This document shows, piece after piece, positions 1-8,587 of a DNA stretch of 33,985 nucleotides. A model generated the notes under the pieces. The model made no database searches and had not been told where the DNA came from. It was given only the letters and a program-made list of their open reading frames with translations. This DNA is from CAZOKO01 sp964580455 (GTDB taxonomy: Bacteria > Desulfobacterota > WTBG01). The position numbers and the translations under genes are program-made. Where the stretch lies: NCBI GenBank assembly GCA_964580455.1, contig CAZOKO010000018.1, forward strand, positions 1 to 33,985. Direction: 5' to 3'. Position 1 is the stretch's first letter. The number at the start of each line of letters is the position of its first letter.

Positions 1-81
1 AGCTTAGAATACTTTGCCAAAAAAACACGATGTTGCAGGTTTGTAGTACAGAGGAAGAATTGAGAAAAAAGGAGGGGGAAA

Positions 82-630
82 ATGGAAGTTATAAAGGCAA
101 TTAAGGAAAGGAGGAGCATCAGAAAGTATAAGTCTGACCCTGTATCTGACAATGATTTAAAAGAGGTGCTGGAAGCTGCACAATGGGCTCCTTCCTGGGC
201 AAACACCCAATGTTGGGAATTTATTATAGTAAAAGATCCTGTGACCAAAAGAAAATTAGCAGAAACACTTCCTTCGATGAATCCTGCACTCTCTGCCTTC
301 ACTGAAGCTCCTGTTGTGATTGTAGCCTGTGCCCAATTGGTAAAAGCTGGTCATTTTAAAGGAAAAGCAGTAACCGATAAGGGTGATTGGTATATGTTCG
401 ATGTCGCATTGGCTATGCAGAATCTCACCCTGGCCGCTCATTCAAAGGGATTGGGCACAGTTCATGTTGGATTCTTTGATGCAAAAGCAGTAGCACAAAT
501 ACTTGGGGTTCCTGAAGGAGTTGTGGTAATTGAAATGACTCCTCTGGGTTATCCTGAGGGAGAGGCGAAAGCAACCTCAAGAAAAGAGTTGCACGAGTTC
601 ATTTCTTATGAGAATTTCGGTAGCAGATAA
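82..630 (+). CDS. Nitroreductase family protein (FMN-dependent oxidoreductase)
   Basis: This 182-residue protein belongs to the nitroreductase/flavin reductase family. These soluble enzymes bind FMN and use NAD(P)H to reduce nitro compounds, quinones or similar acceptors; the true substrate cannot be read from sequence. The N-terminus has the usual basic FMN-phosphate motif (KERRSIRKY, residues 8-16), followed by the AAxWAPSWANTQ segment (about 33-44) that lies near the flavin. A late GLGTVHVGFF stretch is typical of the second FMN-contact region. The length is normal for a compact family member. The start is well supported by a strong ribosome binding site (AAGGAGGGGG) just upstream. It lies 35 bp before tmk and could be co-transcribed, but it is not a usual partner of the replication genes that follow. 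Family assignment is firm; function is open. Confidence 0.88.
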   Translation: MEVIKAIKERRSIRKYKSDPVSDNDLKEVLEAAQWAPSWANTQCWEFIIVKDPVTKRKLAETLPSMNPALSAFTEAPVVIVACAQLVKAGHFKGKAVTDKGDWYMFDVALAMQNLTLAAHSKGLGTVHVGFFDAKAVAQILGVPEGVVVIEMTPLGYPEGEAKATSRKELHEFISYENFGSR

Positions 631-665
631 ATCGAGGTGTTGCAGGTATAGATGAGATTACTATT

Positions 666-1307
666 ATGAAGTTCTTTATTACCTTTGAAGGTATCGAGGG
701 CTGTGGTAAAACCACACAGATTTCTCTACTCAAGGATTTCCTTGAAAAGAGAAACTACTCAGTTATCATTACCAGGGAGCCGGGTGGCACTCAAATTGGG
801 GATACAATTAGAAAAATACTGCTTGATTCCCAAAATACTGACATAGATATTCGAACAGAACTTCTTCTCTACCAGGCTTCCCGCGCTCAACATGTAAAAA
901 ACATAATAAAACCCGCACTGGAGCGAGAATGCATTGTTTTATGCGATCGATTTACCGATGCAACCTCAGTTTATCAAGGTTATGTTCAGGGAATAAGCAA
1001 GGTGTTAATAGAAAATCTTAATCAGTTCACAACCGATAATCTAATCCCCGATCTCACCGTTTTGATTGACTGCCCGGTAGAAACAGGTCTTAAAAGAACA
1101 AAGGAGAGATTTAAAACTGCAAACCAGGGAATTAGCGAAAACCGCTTTGAAGAAAAAGGTGTTTCCTTCCATCAAATGGTAAGAATGGGATATCTCCAAA
1201 TTGCAGAAAAAAACAGCAACCGTTTTTACATTGTTGATGGCAGAGAAGATCCCTCTGCAGTTCATCGGGAAATCCGGACAGCAGTTATTAAGAAGATGGC
1301 AGGTTAA
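666..1307 (+). CDS. tmk: Thymidylate kinase
   Basis: Thymidylate kinase phosphorylates dTMP to dTDP with ATP, the step common to the de novo and salvage routes to dTTP. The 213-residue length is normal. The P-loop GIEGCGKTT lies at residues 9-17, the REPGGT motif at 37-42 and the DRF motif at 94-96, followed by SxxYQG (101-105), which contacts the substrate. A basic region around residues 145-165 corresponds to the LID. It is followed by holB, yaaT and metG on the same strand, a gene order conserved in several bacterial lineages. The ribosome binding site before ATG 666 is weak, but the N-terminus matches the family without extension. Identification is secure. Confidence 0.95.
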   Translation: MKFFITFEGIEGCGKTTQISLLKDFLEKRNYSVIITREPGGTQIGDTIRKILLDSQNTDIDIRTELLLYQASRAQHVKNIIKPALERECIVLCDRFTDATSVYQGYVQGISKVLIENLNQFTTDNLIPDLTVLIDCPVETGLKRTKERFKTANQGISENRFEEKGVSFHQMVRMGYLQIAEKNSNRFYIVDGREDPSAVHREIRTAVIKKMAG

Positions 1308-1334
1308 ATGGACAAGGTGCTAGATATTTCTAGC

Positions 1335-1358
1335 CTTTGCGAGCTCTGCGGTGTATAC
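1335..1358 (+). repeat. CTCTGCGGTG-type dispersed intergenic repeat, copy between tmk and holB
   Basis: The gap contains GCGAGCTCTGCGGTGTA, the best match to the ending word of this family. A related copy follows holB at 2371-2390 (CTCAGCGTGCTCTGTAGTG). Both lie between genes of the same operon, so the element is tolerated inside a probable transcript. Confidence 0.5.
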
Positions 1359-1379
1359 TTAAAAATCGAGTAAAGGAAA

Positions 1380-2354
1380 ATGTCATTTAAAAGGATTAAA
1401 GGACAGGATAGACAAATAGATATTCTGATAAATGCAATCAAGAGAGGGACTGTTTCTCATGCCTATCTTTTTACCGGTATCCCTGGTATCGGAAAAGGAA
1501 CTACAGCTACTGCAATGGCTAAGGCATTAAATTGCAAAGCCAATAATGGTGATTTCTGTGACTGCTGCATCTCCTGCAAAAAGATCGGACATCGCACTCA
1601 TCCTGATATATTCTGGATCGAACCTGAAGGAGACTATATTAAGATCGATCAGATTAGAAGAATGCAAGAGCAGATTAAATATACTTTATACGAAGGGAAG
1701 AAAAAAGTAGTGATCCTTGATAAAGCAGAGAGGATGAATCTCCCATCTTCAAATTGTCTGCTCAAAACGCTGGAGGAACCACCGCCTTATACAATTTTAA
1801 TCTTATTGACATCAACTCCTTATCAGCTACTACCTACTATTAGGTCCCGGTGTCAGAAAGTTATGTTTCAACCTCTGTCGGCAGAATTGACTGCAGGAAT
1901 GCTCAGGGAAAAGTATGGAGAAGAAACTGAGGAACTTGAACTCACTGCTTCTTTAGCTACTGGAAGTCTTGGTAAGGCTATGCAATGGATGGAAAGCAGT
2001 ACACTTAAGAAAAGAAAGGAGTTGCTTGAAAAGGTTAATCTACTTAACAAAGGTTTTGTCACAGACATTTTTAATCTTGCCGAATCATTAAGCAAAGATA
2101 AAGAAACAATAATGGAGAAATTAGATTTCTTCAGATTATGGCTCAGAGATCTTTTAACATTTAAAGAAACAGATCAATTAAATTATCTTATCAATGGAGA
2201 CCTTACAGATAAAATTAAAAGCACAGCCTGTCGGTTGAGCCACTCCAATCTTTTTGAGAAATTACAGATTGTAAATGAGGCAGAGTTTGCCCTGCAAAGT
2301 AATGTTAATCCCAAGCTTGCTATGGAAACCATGCTTTTAAAACTTTGCCGATAG
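1380..2354 (+). CDS. holB: DNA polymerase III delta-prime subunit (clamp loader)
   Basis: This 324-residue AAA+ protein is the delta-prime subunit of the DNA polymerase III clamp loader, which opens and loads the sliding clamp. It shows the P-loop-like GIPGIGKGT at residues 33-41, a cysteine cluster (C52, C60, C62/C63, C66) that fits the zinc module of DnaX/HolB proteins, a Walker-B-like VILDKAE at 111-117 and the SRC motif (TIRSRCQ, about 155-161). The presence of a good P-loop means a DnaX-like protein cannot be excluded from this gene alone. The short length and the position between tmk and yaaT favour HolB. The start at 1380 follows a short AAAGGAAA ribosome binding site. The 72-bp gap before it carries a copy of the CTCTGCGGTG-type repeat. 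Confidence 0.9.
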   Translation: MSFKRIKGQDRQIDILINAIKRGTVSHAYLFTGIPGIGKGTTATAMAKALNCKANNGDFCDCCISCKKIGHRTHPDIFWIEPEGDYIKIDQIRRMQEQIKYTLYEGKKKVVILDKAERMNLPSSNCLLKTLEEPPPYTILILLTSTPYQLLPTIRSRCQKVMFQPLSAELTAGMLREKYGEETEELELTASLATGSLGKAMQWMESSTLKKRKELLEKVNLLNKGFVTDIFNLAESLSKDKETIMEKLDFFRLWLRDLLTFKETDQLNYLINGDLTDKIKSTACRLSHSNLFEKLQIVNEAEFALQSNVNPKLAMETMLLKLCR

Positions 2355-2367
2355 GAGAATTAATCAC

Positions 2368-2391
2368 CGATCTCAGCGTGCTCTGTAGTGT
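2368..2391 (+). repeat. CTCTGCGGTG-type dispersed intergenic repeat, copy between holB and yaaT
   Basis: The sequence CTCAGCGTGCTCTGTAGTG shares its layout with the copies at 1335-1358 and, inverted, at 4863-4893. The match is degenerate. No coding or termination role is apparent. Confidence 0.5.
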
Positions 2392-2455
2392 ATTTTTACC
2401 GAATCATTTAATGAAAGAATGGAATACTTAATCATTTTTAATAGAGGGTCTTTCT

Positions 2456-3283
2456 ATGAAACTAATAGCAAAAATCAGATTCCAAACGAAGGGGGCAGTT
2501 TTCGATTACGACGCACGTGACCTTGATCTGGAAACAGGTGATAAGGTAATGGTGGAGTGGGAGGATGGACTCAAGATGGGAACAGTAATGAAGATGGAAG
2601 GATCTGATTCTCCAACTCCATCTCTCAAATCTCATCAAAGAGTCATAAGAAAAGCAACAGAAGCTGATCTTGATTGTGCATCCAGGAAGGGTCATAAAGA
2701 AAGGGAGGTCTATCAAGCCTGCATGGAAAAGATCAGGGAGATGGAACTTCCCATGAAATTGGTTAAGGTAGAAAGCATCCCGAATATCAATAAAATTATC
2801 TGTTATTTTACCGCAGAAGGAAGAGTAGATTTCAGAAATCTGGTAAAAAGTTTAGCATCTGATTTTCATACCCGAGTAGAGATGAAACAGATTGGGGCTC
2901 GCAACCGGGCGAAAATGGCCGGAGGGATCGGCCGCTGCGGAAGAGAGTTATGCTGTTCCTCTTTTCTTCATGATTTTGAGCCAATTACTGTTAGGATGGC
3001 TAAGGATCAGGGGCTATCCCTTGATCCTACAAAGATCTCAGGAGTTTGCGGCAGATTGATGTGCTGTCTTAACTATGAACATAAAACATACTGTGAGTAC
3101 AAGAAAAAGCTTCCCAAGTACGGGAAAAAGGTGGTTACTGAATTAGTAACAGGTAAGGTTACTAAACAGGATATTTTGAGACAAAAAGTTTGGATTAAAC
3201 CAGACAATAGTAGTAAAGAAATAGAGGTGACTCTTCAAGAAATTAAGAAAGAAGGCTTTTTAAAAATAGGAAGAAAAAAATAA
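2456..3283 (+). CDS. yaaT: PSP1 domain regulatory protein (YaaT/RicT family)
   Basis: This 275-residue protein is a member of the PSP1/YaaT (RicT) family. In Bacillus subtilis, YaaT works with YlbF and YmcA in a complex that carries Fe-S clusters and affects RNase Y-dependent RNA maturation as well as sporulation and competence. Its role in Gram-negative bacteria is much less clear. The sequence shows the cysteine-rich core: CGRELCC at residues 161-167 and CGRLMCC at 198-204. These are the conserved family cysteines. The length equals that of the Bacillus protein. It sits in the conserved order holB-yaaT-metG, with only 13 bp to metG, which supports co-transcription. A GAGGG ribosome binding site lies upstream of ATG 2456. 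No sporulation gene is visible nearby, so sporulation should not be inferred. Confidence 0.9.
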   Translation: MKLIAKIRFQTKGAVFDYDARDLDLETGDKVMVEWEDGLKMGTVMKMEGSDSPTPSLKSHQRVIRKATEADLDCASRKGHKEREVYQACMEKIREMELPMKLVKVESIPNINKIICYFTAEGRVDFRNLVKSLASDFHTRVEMKQIGARNRAKMAGGIGRCGRELCCSSFLHDFEPITVRMAKDQGLSLDPTKISGVCGRLMCCLNYEHKTYCEYKKKLPKYGKKVVTELVTGKVTKQDILRQKVWIKPDNSSKEIEVTLQEIKKEGFLKIGRKK

Positions 3284-3296
3284 AACAGGCTGCTCC

Positions 3297-4835
3297 ATGG
3301 AAAAAACTTTCTATATAACTACACCAATCTACTATGTTAATGACATTCCTCACATTGGTCATGCTTACACTACCATAGCAGCTGATGTCTTAGCAAGATA
3401 TCATCGATTAGCAGGGTCAAAAGTCTTCTTTCTGACTGGTACAGATGAACACGGTCAAAAGATTCAAGAAGCAGCAGGAGAGAGAAACATATCTCCCCAG
3501 CAGCACTGCGATGCAATGGTTGTTCGTTTTCAGGATCTCTGGAAGAAACTCAACATTTCTAATGACGATTTCATAAGAACCACAGAAGAAAGGCATACAA
3601 CAGTTGTACAGGAGATTCTCACACGTCTGCACAAAAAGGAAGATATATATCAGACAAGCTATGAAGGATGGTATTGTGTACCTGATGAAAGATTCTGGAC
3701 CGAAAAGGATCTTATTGAAGGATGCTGTCCTGAATGTGGGCGTGCGGTTCAACAGATAAAAGAATCAAATTATTTCTTTCGAATGAGCAATTATCAAAAA
3801 TGGCTCATCAGATATATTGAAGAGCACGATAACTTTATCCTTCCCAAAACCCGCCGAAACGAGATCCTGGGATTCTTAAAGCAACCCCTGGAAGACCTTT
3901 GTATTTCACGCCCACGAAAACGTCTTTCCTGGGGAATACCAATCCCTTTTGACAGTGATTACATAACCTATGTCTGGTTTGATGCCCTTATCAATTATAT
4001 CAGTGCATCAAAATATCTGAAGGACAACGATAGTTTTTTTTCTTTTTGGAAAAACGCAATTCACCTCATTGGTAAAGACATTCTTACAACACATTGTGTC
4101 TACTGGCCAACAATGTTGAAGGCTATGGGTATTGAACCGCCCCGAATGGTATTTGCCCACGGGTGGTGGACTGTAGAAGGTAAAAAGATGTCTAAATCTC
4201 TGTGCAATGTTGTAGAACCCAATATGCTCATTGATAATTATGGAACTGATGCTATCCGTTTTTTTCTCCTGCGGGAGGGTACGTTTGGATTAGACTCAGA
4301 CTTTTCACACAAGTCTCTCATTCATCGCATAAACAGTAATCTGGCTAACGACCTGGGTAATCTTTTAAATCGCTCACTTGCTATGACCATTAAATACTTT
4401 AAGGGACGCATACCAAAACCCTCAACCCCTGAAGCAATTGATGAGAGGTTGCATGAAAAGGCAATTCAGGTTATAAAAAAAGTAGATATCCACATGGAGG
4501 AAGTAACTTTCCATAAGTCATTGGATTCCATCTGGGAATTGGTGGGAATGACCAACAAGTATATCGATGAATCTGCACCCTGGTCCCTAGCAAAGGATAC
4601 TGGTAAACAGAAAAGACTGGCCACCGTGATTTACTCTATGCTTGAATCTTTAAGATTCATTGCTGTTTTACTTTACCCCTTTATCCCTTCATCCGCAGAA
4701 AAGATGTGGGTGGCACTGGGAATCAAGGAAAAGATAAATCAGCAGAGTCTCGATAGCATTAAGAACTGGGGTATGTTAGCTGAGGGAACGATGGTAACAA
4801 AAATACCTCCCCTTTTCCCAAGAATAGAAAAATAA
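3297..4835 (+). CDS. metG: Methionyl-tRNA synthetase
   Basis: This 512-residue class I aminoacyl-tRNA synthetase charges tRNA-Met. The HIGH motif is at residues 19-22 and the KMSKS motif at 297-301. A zinc knuckle region contains C127, C143, C144 and C147 within the connective-peptide insertion. The anticodon-binding helical domain follows (about 350-480) with the usual W-rich segments. The protein ends without the C-terminal tRNA-binding (EMAP/Arc1p-like) domain that longer bacterial MetG proteins carry, so it is the short form. It starts 13 bp after yaaT and has no clear ribosome binding site of its own, so translation may be coupled to the upstream gene. Identification is secure. Confidence 0.95.
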   Translation: MEKTFYITTPIYYVNDIPHIGHAYTTIAADVLARYHRLAGSKVFFLTGTDEHGQKIQEAAGERNISPQQHCDAMVVRFQDLWKKLNISNDDFIRTTEERHTTVVQEILTRLHKKEDIYQTSYEGWYCVPDERFWTEKDLIEGCCPECGRAVQQIKESNYFFRMSNYQKWLIRYIEEHDNFILPKTRRNEILGFLKQPLEDLCISRPRKRLSWGIPIPFDSDYITYVWFDALINYISASKYLKDNDSFFSFWKNAIHLIGKDILTTHCVYWPTMLKAMGIEPPRMVFAHGWWTVEGKKMSKSLCNVVEPNMLIDNYGTDAIRFFLLREGTFGLDSDFSHKSLIHRINSNLANDLGNLLNRSLAMTIKYFKGRIPKPSTPEAIDERLHEKAIQVIKKVDIHMEEVTFHKSLDSIWELVGMTNKYIDESAPWSLAKDTGKQKRLATVIYSMLESLRFIAVLLYPFIPSSAEKMWVALGIKEKINQQSLDSIKNWGMLAEGTMVTKIPPLFPRIEK

Positions 4836-4862
4836 AAGATAACTATTCAGCCTTCTATATTA

Positions 4863-4893
4863 TCCACCACAGAGAACGCTAAGATAGCAGAGG
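4863..4893 (-). repeat. CTCTGCGGTG-type dispersed intergenic repeat, copy between metG and pgsA
   Basis: Read on the minus strand this stretch contains CTTAGCGTTCTCTGTGGTGG. This is close to the words found at 1335-1358 and 2371-2390 on the plus strand, and more loosely at 10968-10994. The shared core is roughly CTCAGCGTNCTCTGNGGTG. It lies in the 112-bp gap before pgsA and does not obviously fold as a terminator. Confidence 0.55.
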
Positions 4894-4947
4894 CAATAAA
4901 AATATCTGCTGGGTGGGAGTTATCAATCCAATTGGTAAAAAAGAATC

Positions 4948-5505
4948 ATGGCAAAACGCATTTTTAACCTGGCTAATAATTTGACACTTACCAGGATTAT
5001 TATTGTCCCAGTAGTGATTGTCATCCTTCTTTATTCTACAAGTAAAACCTCCTGCCTTATTGCTGCCATACTTTTTGCACTGGCTGGATTTACAGATTGG
5101 CTGGACGGCTATATTGCTCGAAAACAGAATCTCATCACCTCTCTGGGGATATTTCTTGATCCCCTGGCTGATAAGATTCTAGTAAGTATAACGTTGATCA
5201 TGCTTCTCTCTTTAGACAGGGTCCCAGCCTGGATAGTGGCTATCATTATTGCCAGAGAGGTAGCTGTAACCGGTCTAAGGCTTGTAGTTACTCGTGAGGG
5301 AATTACCATTGAATCAAGTAAGCTTGCAAAATATAAGACAGCCTTCCAGCTGGTTGCAGTCGTGGGGCTGCTTATACACTACACCTATTTTAATATAAAT
5401 TTTCACCTTGTAGGCATTACAACTCTATGGATAGCCATGCTGATTACTCTCTGGTCAGGTCTTATCTATTTTATTAAATTTTTCGAGAAAACCTTTACTC
5501 CTTAA
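4948..5505 (+). CDS. pgsA: CDP-diacylglycerol-glycerol-3-phosphate 3-phosphatidyltransferase
   Basis: This inner-membrane enzyme transfers the phosphatidyl group from CDP-diacylglycerol to glycerol 3-phosphate, the committed step to phosphatidylglycerol. The 185-residue sequence carries the complete CDP-alcohol phosphatidyltransferase signature DG-x2-AR-x8-G-x3-D-x3-D, with D53, G54, A57, R58, G67, D71 and D75. Hydrophobic helices are visible at about 14-30, 35-50, 77-105, 133-147 and 155-178, as expected for this integral membrane family. The N-terminal NLANNLTLTRI segment is typical of PgsA rather than phosphatidylserine synthase. It follows metG at 112 bp and precedes the DUF362 gene at 63 bp, all on the same strand. 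Identification is secure. Confidence 0.93.
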   Translation: MAKRIFNLANNLTLTRIIIVPVVIVILLYSTSKTSCLIAAILFALAGFTDWLDGYIARKQNLITSLGIFLDPLADKILVSITLIMLLSLDRVPAWIVAIIIAREVAVTGLRLVVTREGITIESSKLAKYKTAFQLVAVVGLLIHYTYFNINFHLVGITTLWIAMLITLWSGLIYFIKFFEKTFTP

Positions 5506-5568
5506 AAATATACAAATATCCAACCCGTATTTTCCATAGACTATTTATATTTTAATAAGGGGTGTTAA

Positions 5569-6702
5569 ATGGAAGCAAGGGTATCCATCGTAAAGTGCGA
5601 GGACTACGAACCTGAAAGAGTTTATCAGAAAGTGAAAGAGGGAGTAAATCTCCTTGGCGGCATAGACTCCTTTATTAATAAAGGAGAACAGGTACTGCTC
5701 AAGCCAAACTTTCTGATAGGCAGGGCACCAGAAAAATGTGTCAATACACACCCGGAAGTTGTGAAAGCAGTAGCAAGATTAGTGTTAGAGGCAGGAGCAA
5801 ATCCTGTGATTGGGGATAGCCCTCAGCTGGGTAGCGCTTTGAAGGTAGCTGAGAAATGTGGAGTAGCTGAAGTTGCCCGAGAACTAGGCATAGAGATTGT
5901 GGAATTTGAACCAGTTGAGATTAAGCACCCCGATGGAAAATCATTCAAACATTTTGTAATAGGGAAAGCGGTTCTTGAGGCTGACAAAATAATCAATCTC
6001 CCCAAGCTCAAAACCCATGGTTTGACATTCCTCACACTGGCAGTAAAAAACATTTTCGGATGTGTCCCAGGAGCACGAAAGGCTCAGTGGCATGTAAGTA
6101 CTTCACAGAAAGGGAGTGAATACTTCTCAAGGATGTTACTGGATTTATATACTTTAATTAATCCCGCATTGTCTATCGTCGATGGAATTATTTCAATGGA
6201 GGGTAAAGGCCCTGGATTTGGGAAACCACGAAACCTGGGTTTAATCATTGCAGGTAACGACGCAGTAGCTGCGGACACCGTAATAGCCGAGATAGTAGGG
6301 GTTTCTCCAGAACAGTTTATTACATTGAGAGTAGCTTTGAACGAACACTATGGAACTGCCCATATAAACGATATTGAAGTTCTGGGAGAGTTGATTGAAA
6401 GGGTAAAGATAGATGATTATCAGTTCCCTCCAAAAATTACTGAAATAAAGGGGTTCCGTAAAACCTTTATGGGGTTTCTTAAAGGATACCTTACTACTCA
6501 TCCTCTTATAAATAGCAAGCAATGTGCGGAATGCAACAATTGTATCGAGGCGTGTCCTCTGAAATGTATCACTTCCTATAATGGTGGTTTGGCAATAAAC
6601 TCAAAGGAATGTATCCAGTGCCTGTGCTGTATGGAAGTTTGTCCTAACGGGGCTATTGAACTTAAAGAAGGCTCTTTACTAAAGTTGCTCAAACATTTTT
6701 AA
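5569..6702 (+). CDS. DUF362 domain protein with C-terminal two-cluster ferredoxin domain
   Basis: This 377-residue protein has an N-terminal DUF362 domain (about residues 4-290) with recognisable family words: LLKPNFL, NTHPEVVKA, GDSP and LPKLKTHG. A C-terminal bacterial ferredoxin domain has two complete CxxCxxCxxxCP motifs: C319, C322, C325, C329 and C348, C351, C354, C358. These would hold two [4Fe-4S] clusters. The biochemical role of DUF362 is not established; the ferredoxin domain indicates electron transfer. No signal peptide is visible, so it is probably cytoplasmic. A good ribosome binding site (AAGGGGTG) precedes ATG 5569. It ends the left plus-strand block and faces a minus-strand gene only 19 bp away, with no obvious terminator hairpin between them. 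Confidence 0.88.
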   Translation: MEARVSIVKCEDYEPERVYQKVKEGVNLLGGIDSFINKGEQVLLKPNFLIGRAPEKCVNTHPEVVKAVARLVLEAGANPVIGDSPQLGSALKVAEKCGVAEVARELGIEIVEFEPVEIKHPDGKSFKHFVIGKAVLEADKIINLPKLKTHGLTFLTLAVKNIFGCVPGARKAQWHVSTSQKGSEYFSRMLLDLYTLINPALSIVDGIISMEGKGPGFGKPRNLGLIIAGNDAVAADTVIAEIVGVSPEQFITLRVALNEHYGTAHINDIEVLGELIERVKIDDYQFPPKITEIKGFRKTFMGFLKGYLTTHPLINSKQCAECNNCIEACPLKCITSYNGGLAINSKECIQCLCCMEVCPNGAIELKEGSLLKLLKHF

Positions 6703-6721
6703 ATTATTTTTCAGAATCCCT

Positions 6722-7387
6722 TCAATCGACTATCTCAAGAATCCCATTTTCAGTAATATCTCCATCCTCCGTAATAATGGTGAAGTCATAGTTGCCTGCT
6801 TCAACATCACTACCTACCCATAGCATTACCAGAAGATCTGTTGGCGAGAAAACAAACTGTAAAGTGGGAAATATCTCTGGATCACTTGATAAAATAAAGG
6901 TGGATCCATTCTTGAAATTTGTATTTATACCACTGATAAGATAAATTCCAAAAGTCCCTCTCCTCTGGGGATTTTCAGGATAAAGGGAAAATCGCGGAGG
7001 CGACTCCAGAACAGTAAGAGTAAGCCAGTAAGAATCAGCTTCCTCCGGTGTTAGAACAACCTCACCCCTGAAGATTATATAAGGGCTATAAGTACCTGGG
7101 GGAGTATAGTGTGATATCTTAACCTTTACCCAACAATCATCAGATGAATCTCCACTTACTTCTAAAACCTGAATGCCAGGCACATTAAAGATAATTATCG
7201 GCAACTCATCTGAATATGGCACTACACCACAAAGAAGATATAAATGGAGCTCCAGTATTTCCCCTTGATATCCTGAATCAGGATAAAACTCACAGGGAGG
7301 TGGCATAGAAAATGATATGCCCGTAAATATCAGCAAAACACATAATATGTTTCCCAGAATAACATATCTTTTCCTCATCCCTTCCAT
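6722..7387 (-). CDS. Secreted hypothetical protein with two IPT/TIG-like beta-sandwich repeats
   Basis: This 221-residue protein begins with a basic N-terminus and a hydrophobic segment (residues about 5-27, ending SFSMPPP) that reads as a Sec signal peptide. The mature part looks like two similar beta-rich domains. The first opens with FYPDSGYQGE (about 34-43) and the second with LYPENPQRRG (about 137-146) followed by GINTNFKNGS. This layout, proline-led strand, then G, then a TNF-type turn and a late AGNYDF strand, resembles IPT/TIG or related Ig-like folds. Three cysteines in the first domain could form a disulfide. No enzymatic motif is visible. It is monocistronic, convergent with the DUF362 gene. 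The start could also be the Met at residue 4; both have purine-rich sequence upstream. Function unknown. Confidence 0.6.
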   Translation of the reverse strand: MEGMRKRYVILGNILCVLLIFTGISFSMPPPCEFYPDSGYQGEILELHLYLLCGVVPYSDELPIIIFNVPGIQVLEVSGDSSDDCWVKVKISHYTPPGTYSPYIIFRGEVVLTPEEADSYWLTLTVLESPPRFSLYPENPQRRGTFGIYLISGINTNFKNGSTFILSSDPEIFPTLQFVFSPTDLLVMLWVGSDVEAGNYDFTIITEDGDITENGILEIVD

Positions 7388-7470
7388 CCCTTTTCCTTTT
7401 ATTATTCCTTATAATTAAACCACATAAGACAATTTAAATCAAGGTAATAAACAGGCGGGGCTTGTTTTTC

Positions 7471-7498
7471 TTGACAGATAATTTATTTTTGTTAGAAT
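7471..7498 (+). promoter_or_regulatory. Sigma-70-type promoter for the ARPP-1 gene
   Basis: A perfect -35 box TTGACA (7471-7476) is followed after 16 bp by TAGAAT (7493-7498), one base from the consensus -10. It lies about 80 bp before the ATG at 7581 and points into that gene. The opposite flank is the start of the divergent minus-strand gene, so this intergenic region should hold a promoter. Confidence 0.65.
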
Positions 7499-7580
7499 GC
7501 CCAACATATTGTGGGCAATCTACAGAAAAGCACAATATAAAGTTGAGTATCATTATCAGTTCTAAGAAAAGGGATAAGGC

Positions 7581-8570
7581 ATGAAAAAGTTAATTCTGGA
7601 CCATTTAAATCACATCGCAATGGGTGATAAACAGACATATAAAAATATGGTTGTTTTTCCACTGCTTTGCAATAAAGAAATTTCCGTTGACTATATTCTT
7701 TTGGATGAAACAATTGAATCAAAACAGGTTGTTATCACTGAAGAATCTGATGACGACATAGCTGCAGAGTTGATGCTTGAGAATCTATCGGGGGAAAATA
7801 TTTTAATCCTGGGCGGCGAGAGACTGGTAGGCGCAAGGCAGAACAGAGCTGCGAATACAACAATCCTCATTCCTGCACACTCTGTTGTTACTATTCCAAT
7901 AAGCTGTATTGAACGAAAAAGATGGTATTATCAGGGTCATGGGATTATGAATAAGGATCGGGTTACAATGAGAAGGAACATGGCGGTCAATGAATCACTC
8001 ATGGCAGCTGAATCATTCCAGTCAGACCAGGGAGAAGTCAGGGATATCTGGGATATGGTAAATGGAGAGAAAATACAGTTTCATGTTGATGCACCAACCT
8101 GTCTTATTGAGGATTTCCATGAACACGAGCAAAAACCTCTTGATGAATATGTTAAGCATTTTAGTGTGGAAGACAGCCAGGTTGGTGTCCTGGTTTTAAT
8201 TGATAATCATGTAATGGGGTGTGATTGCTTCGGGAGATACGACACTCTCCGTAAAAATTTCTCGAGGCTGATTAAAGCTTATGCTCCTGGTACAATCGAT
8301 ACCATTGGAAAGAAGTGTACATTTTCTAAAAGAAAAGCCGCTGATTTTATAAATAATATCAGGATCAGTATAGTGAAAGGAAGGGCTTCTATCTCGCTGG
8401 GCACTGATTTACGGCTGGAATCCCAAAAGGTCGCTGGCTCTGCCTTATCTATCGGGAAAGAGCTGATACATTTCTCTGCATTTGCCAAGAAAGAGAAAGA
8501 TAGCATGAAAAAAACCAGATTTTTTGAGAGGATAAGCAATAGCAACCTGCTAAACGTTTCAGCAGCATAA
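7581..8570 (+). CDS. ARPP-1 family domain protein
   Basis: This 329-residue protein matches, from memory of the family, the ARPP-1 domain (ADP-ribosylglycohydrolase and rhodanese-phosphatase-associated protein). The diagnostic word GGERLVGARQNR is at residues 78-89. It is followed by TILIPAHSVVTIPISCIERKRW (approximately 94-115), which corresponds to the family's 'pa-s--IPVsCvE-gRW' block. The N-terminal part has the expected MVVFPLL strand (23-29) and an ITEESDDD segment (52-59) like the family's 'vtEv'. The domain has been proposed by comparative genomics to act in nucleotide or ADP-ribose related conflict systems, but no activity is established. Here it stands alone with its own promoter and lies 17 bp from the convergent mutM. 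There are no membrane segments and no signal peptide. Family call firm, function unknown. Confidence 0.75.
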   Translation: MKKLILDHLNHIAMGDKQTYKNMVVFPLLCNKEISVDYILLDETIESKQVVITEESDDDIAAELMLENLSGENILILGGERLVGARQNRAANTTILIPAHSVVTIPISCIERKRWYYQGHGIMNKDRVTMRRNMAVNESLMAAESFQSDQGEVRDIWDMVNGEKIQFHVDAPTCLIEDFHEHEQKPLDEYVKHFSVEDSQVGVLVLIDNHVMGCDCFGRYDTLRKNFSRLIKAYAPGTIDTIGKKCTFSKRKAADFINNIRISIVKGRASISLGTDLRLESQKVAGSALSIGKELIHFSAFAKKEKDSMKKTRFFERISNSNLLNVSAA

Positions 8571-8587
8571 TAATCTATGCTATCCTT

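Noticed and set aside
28..652. GTTGCAGGT words at about 33-41 and 638-646 as a direct repeat flanking the nitroreductase gene
   Set aside because: The match is only about 9 bp plus scattered bases, too short to separate from chance.
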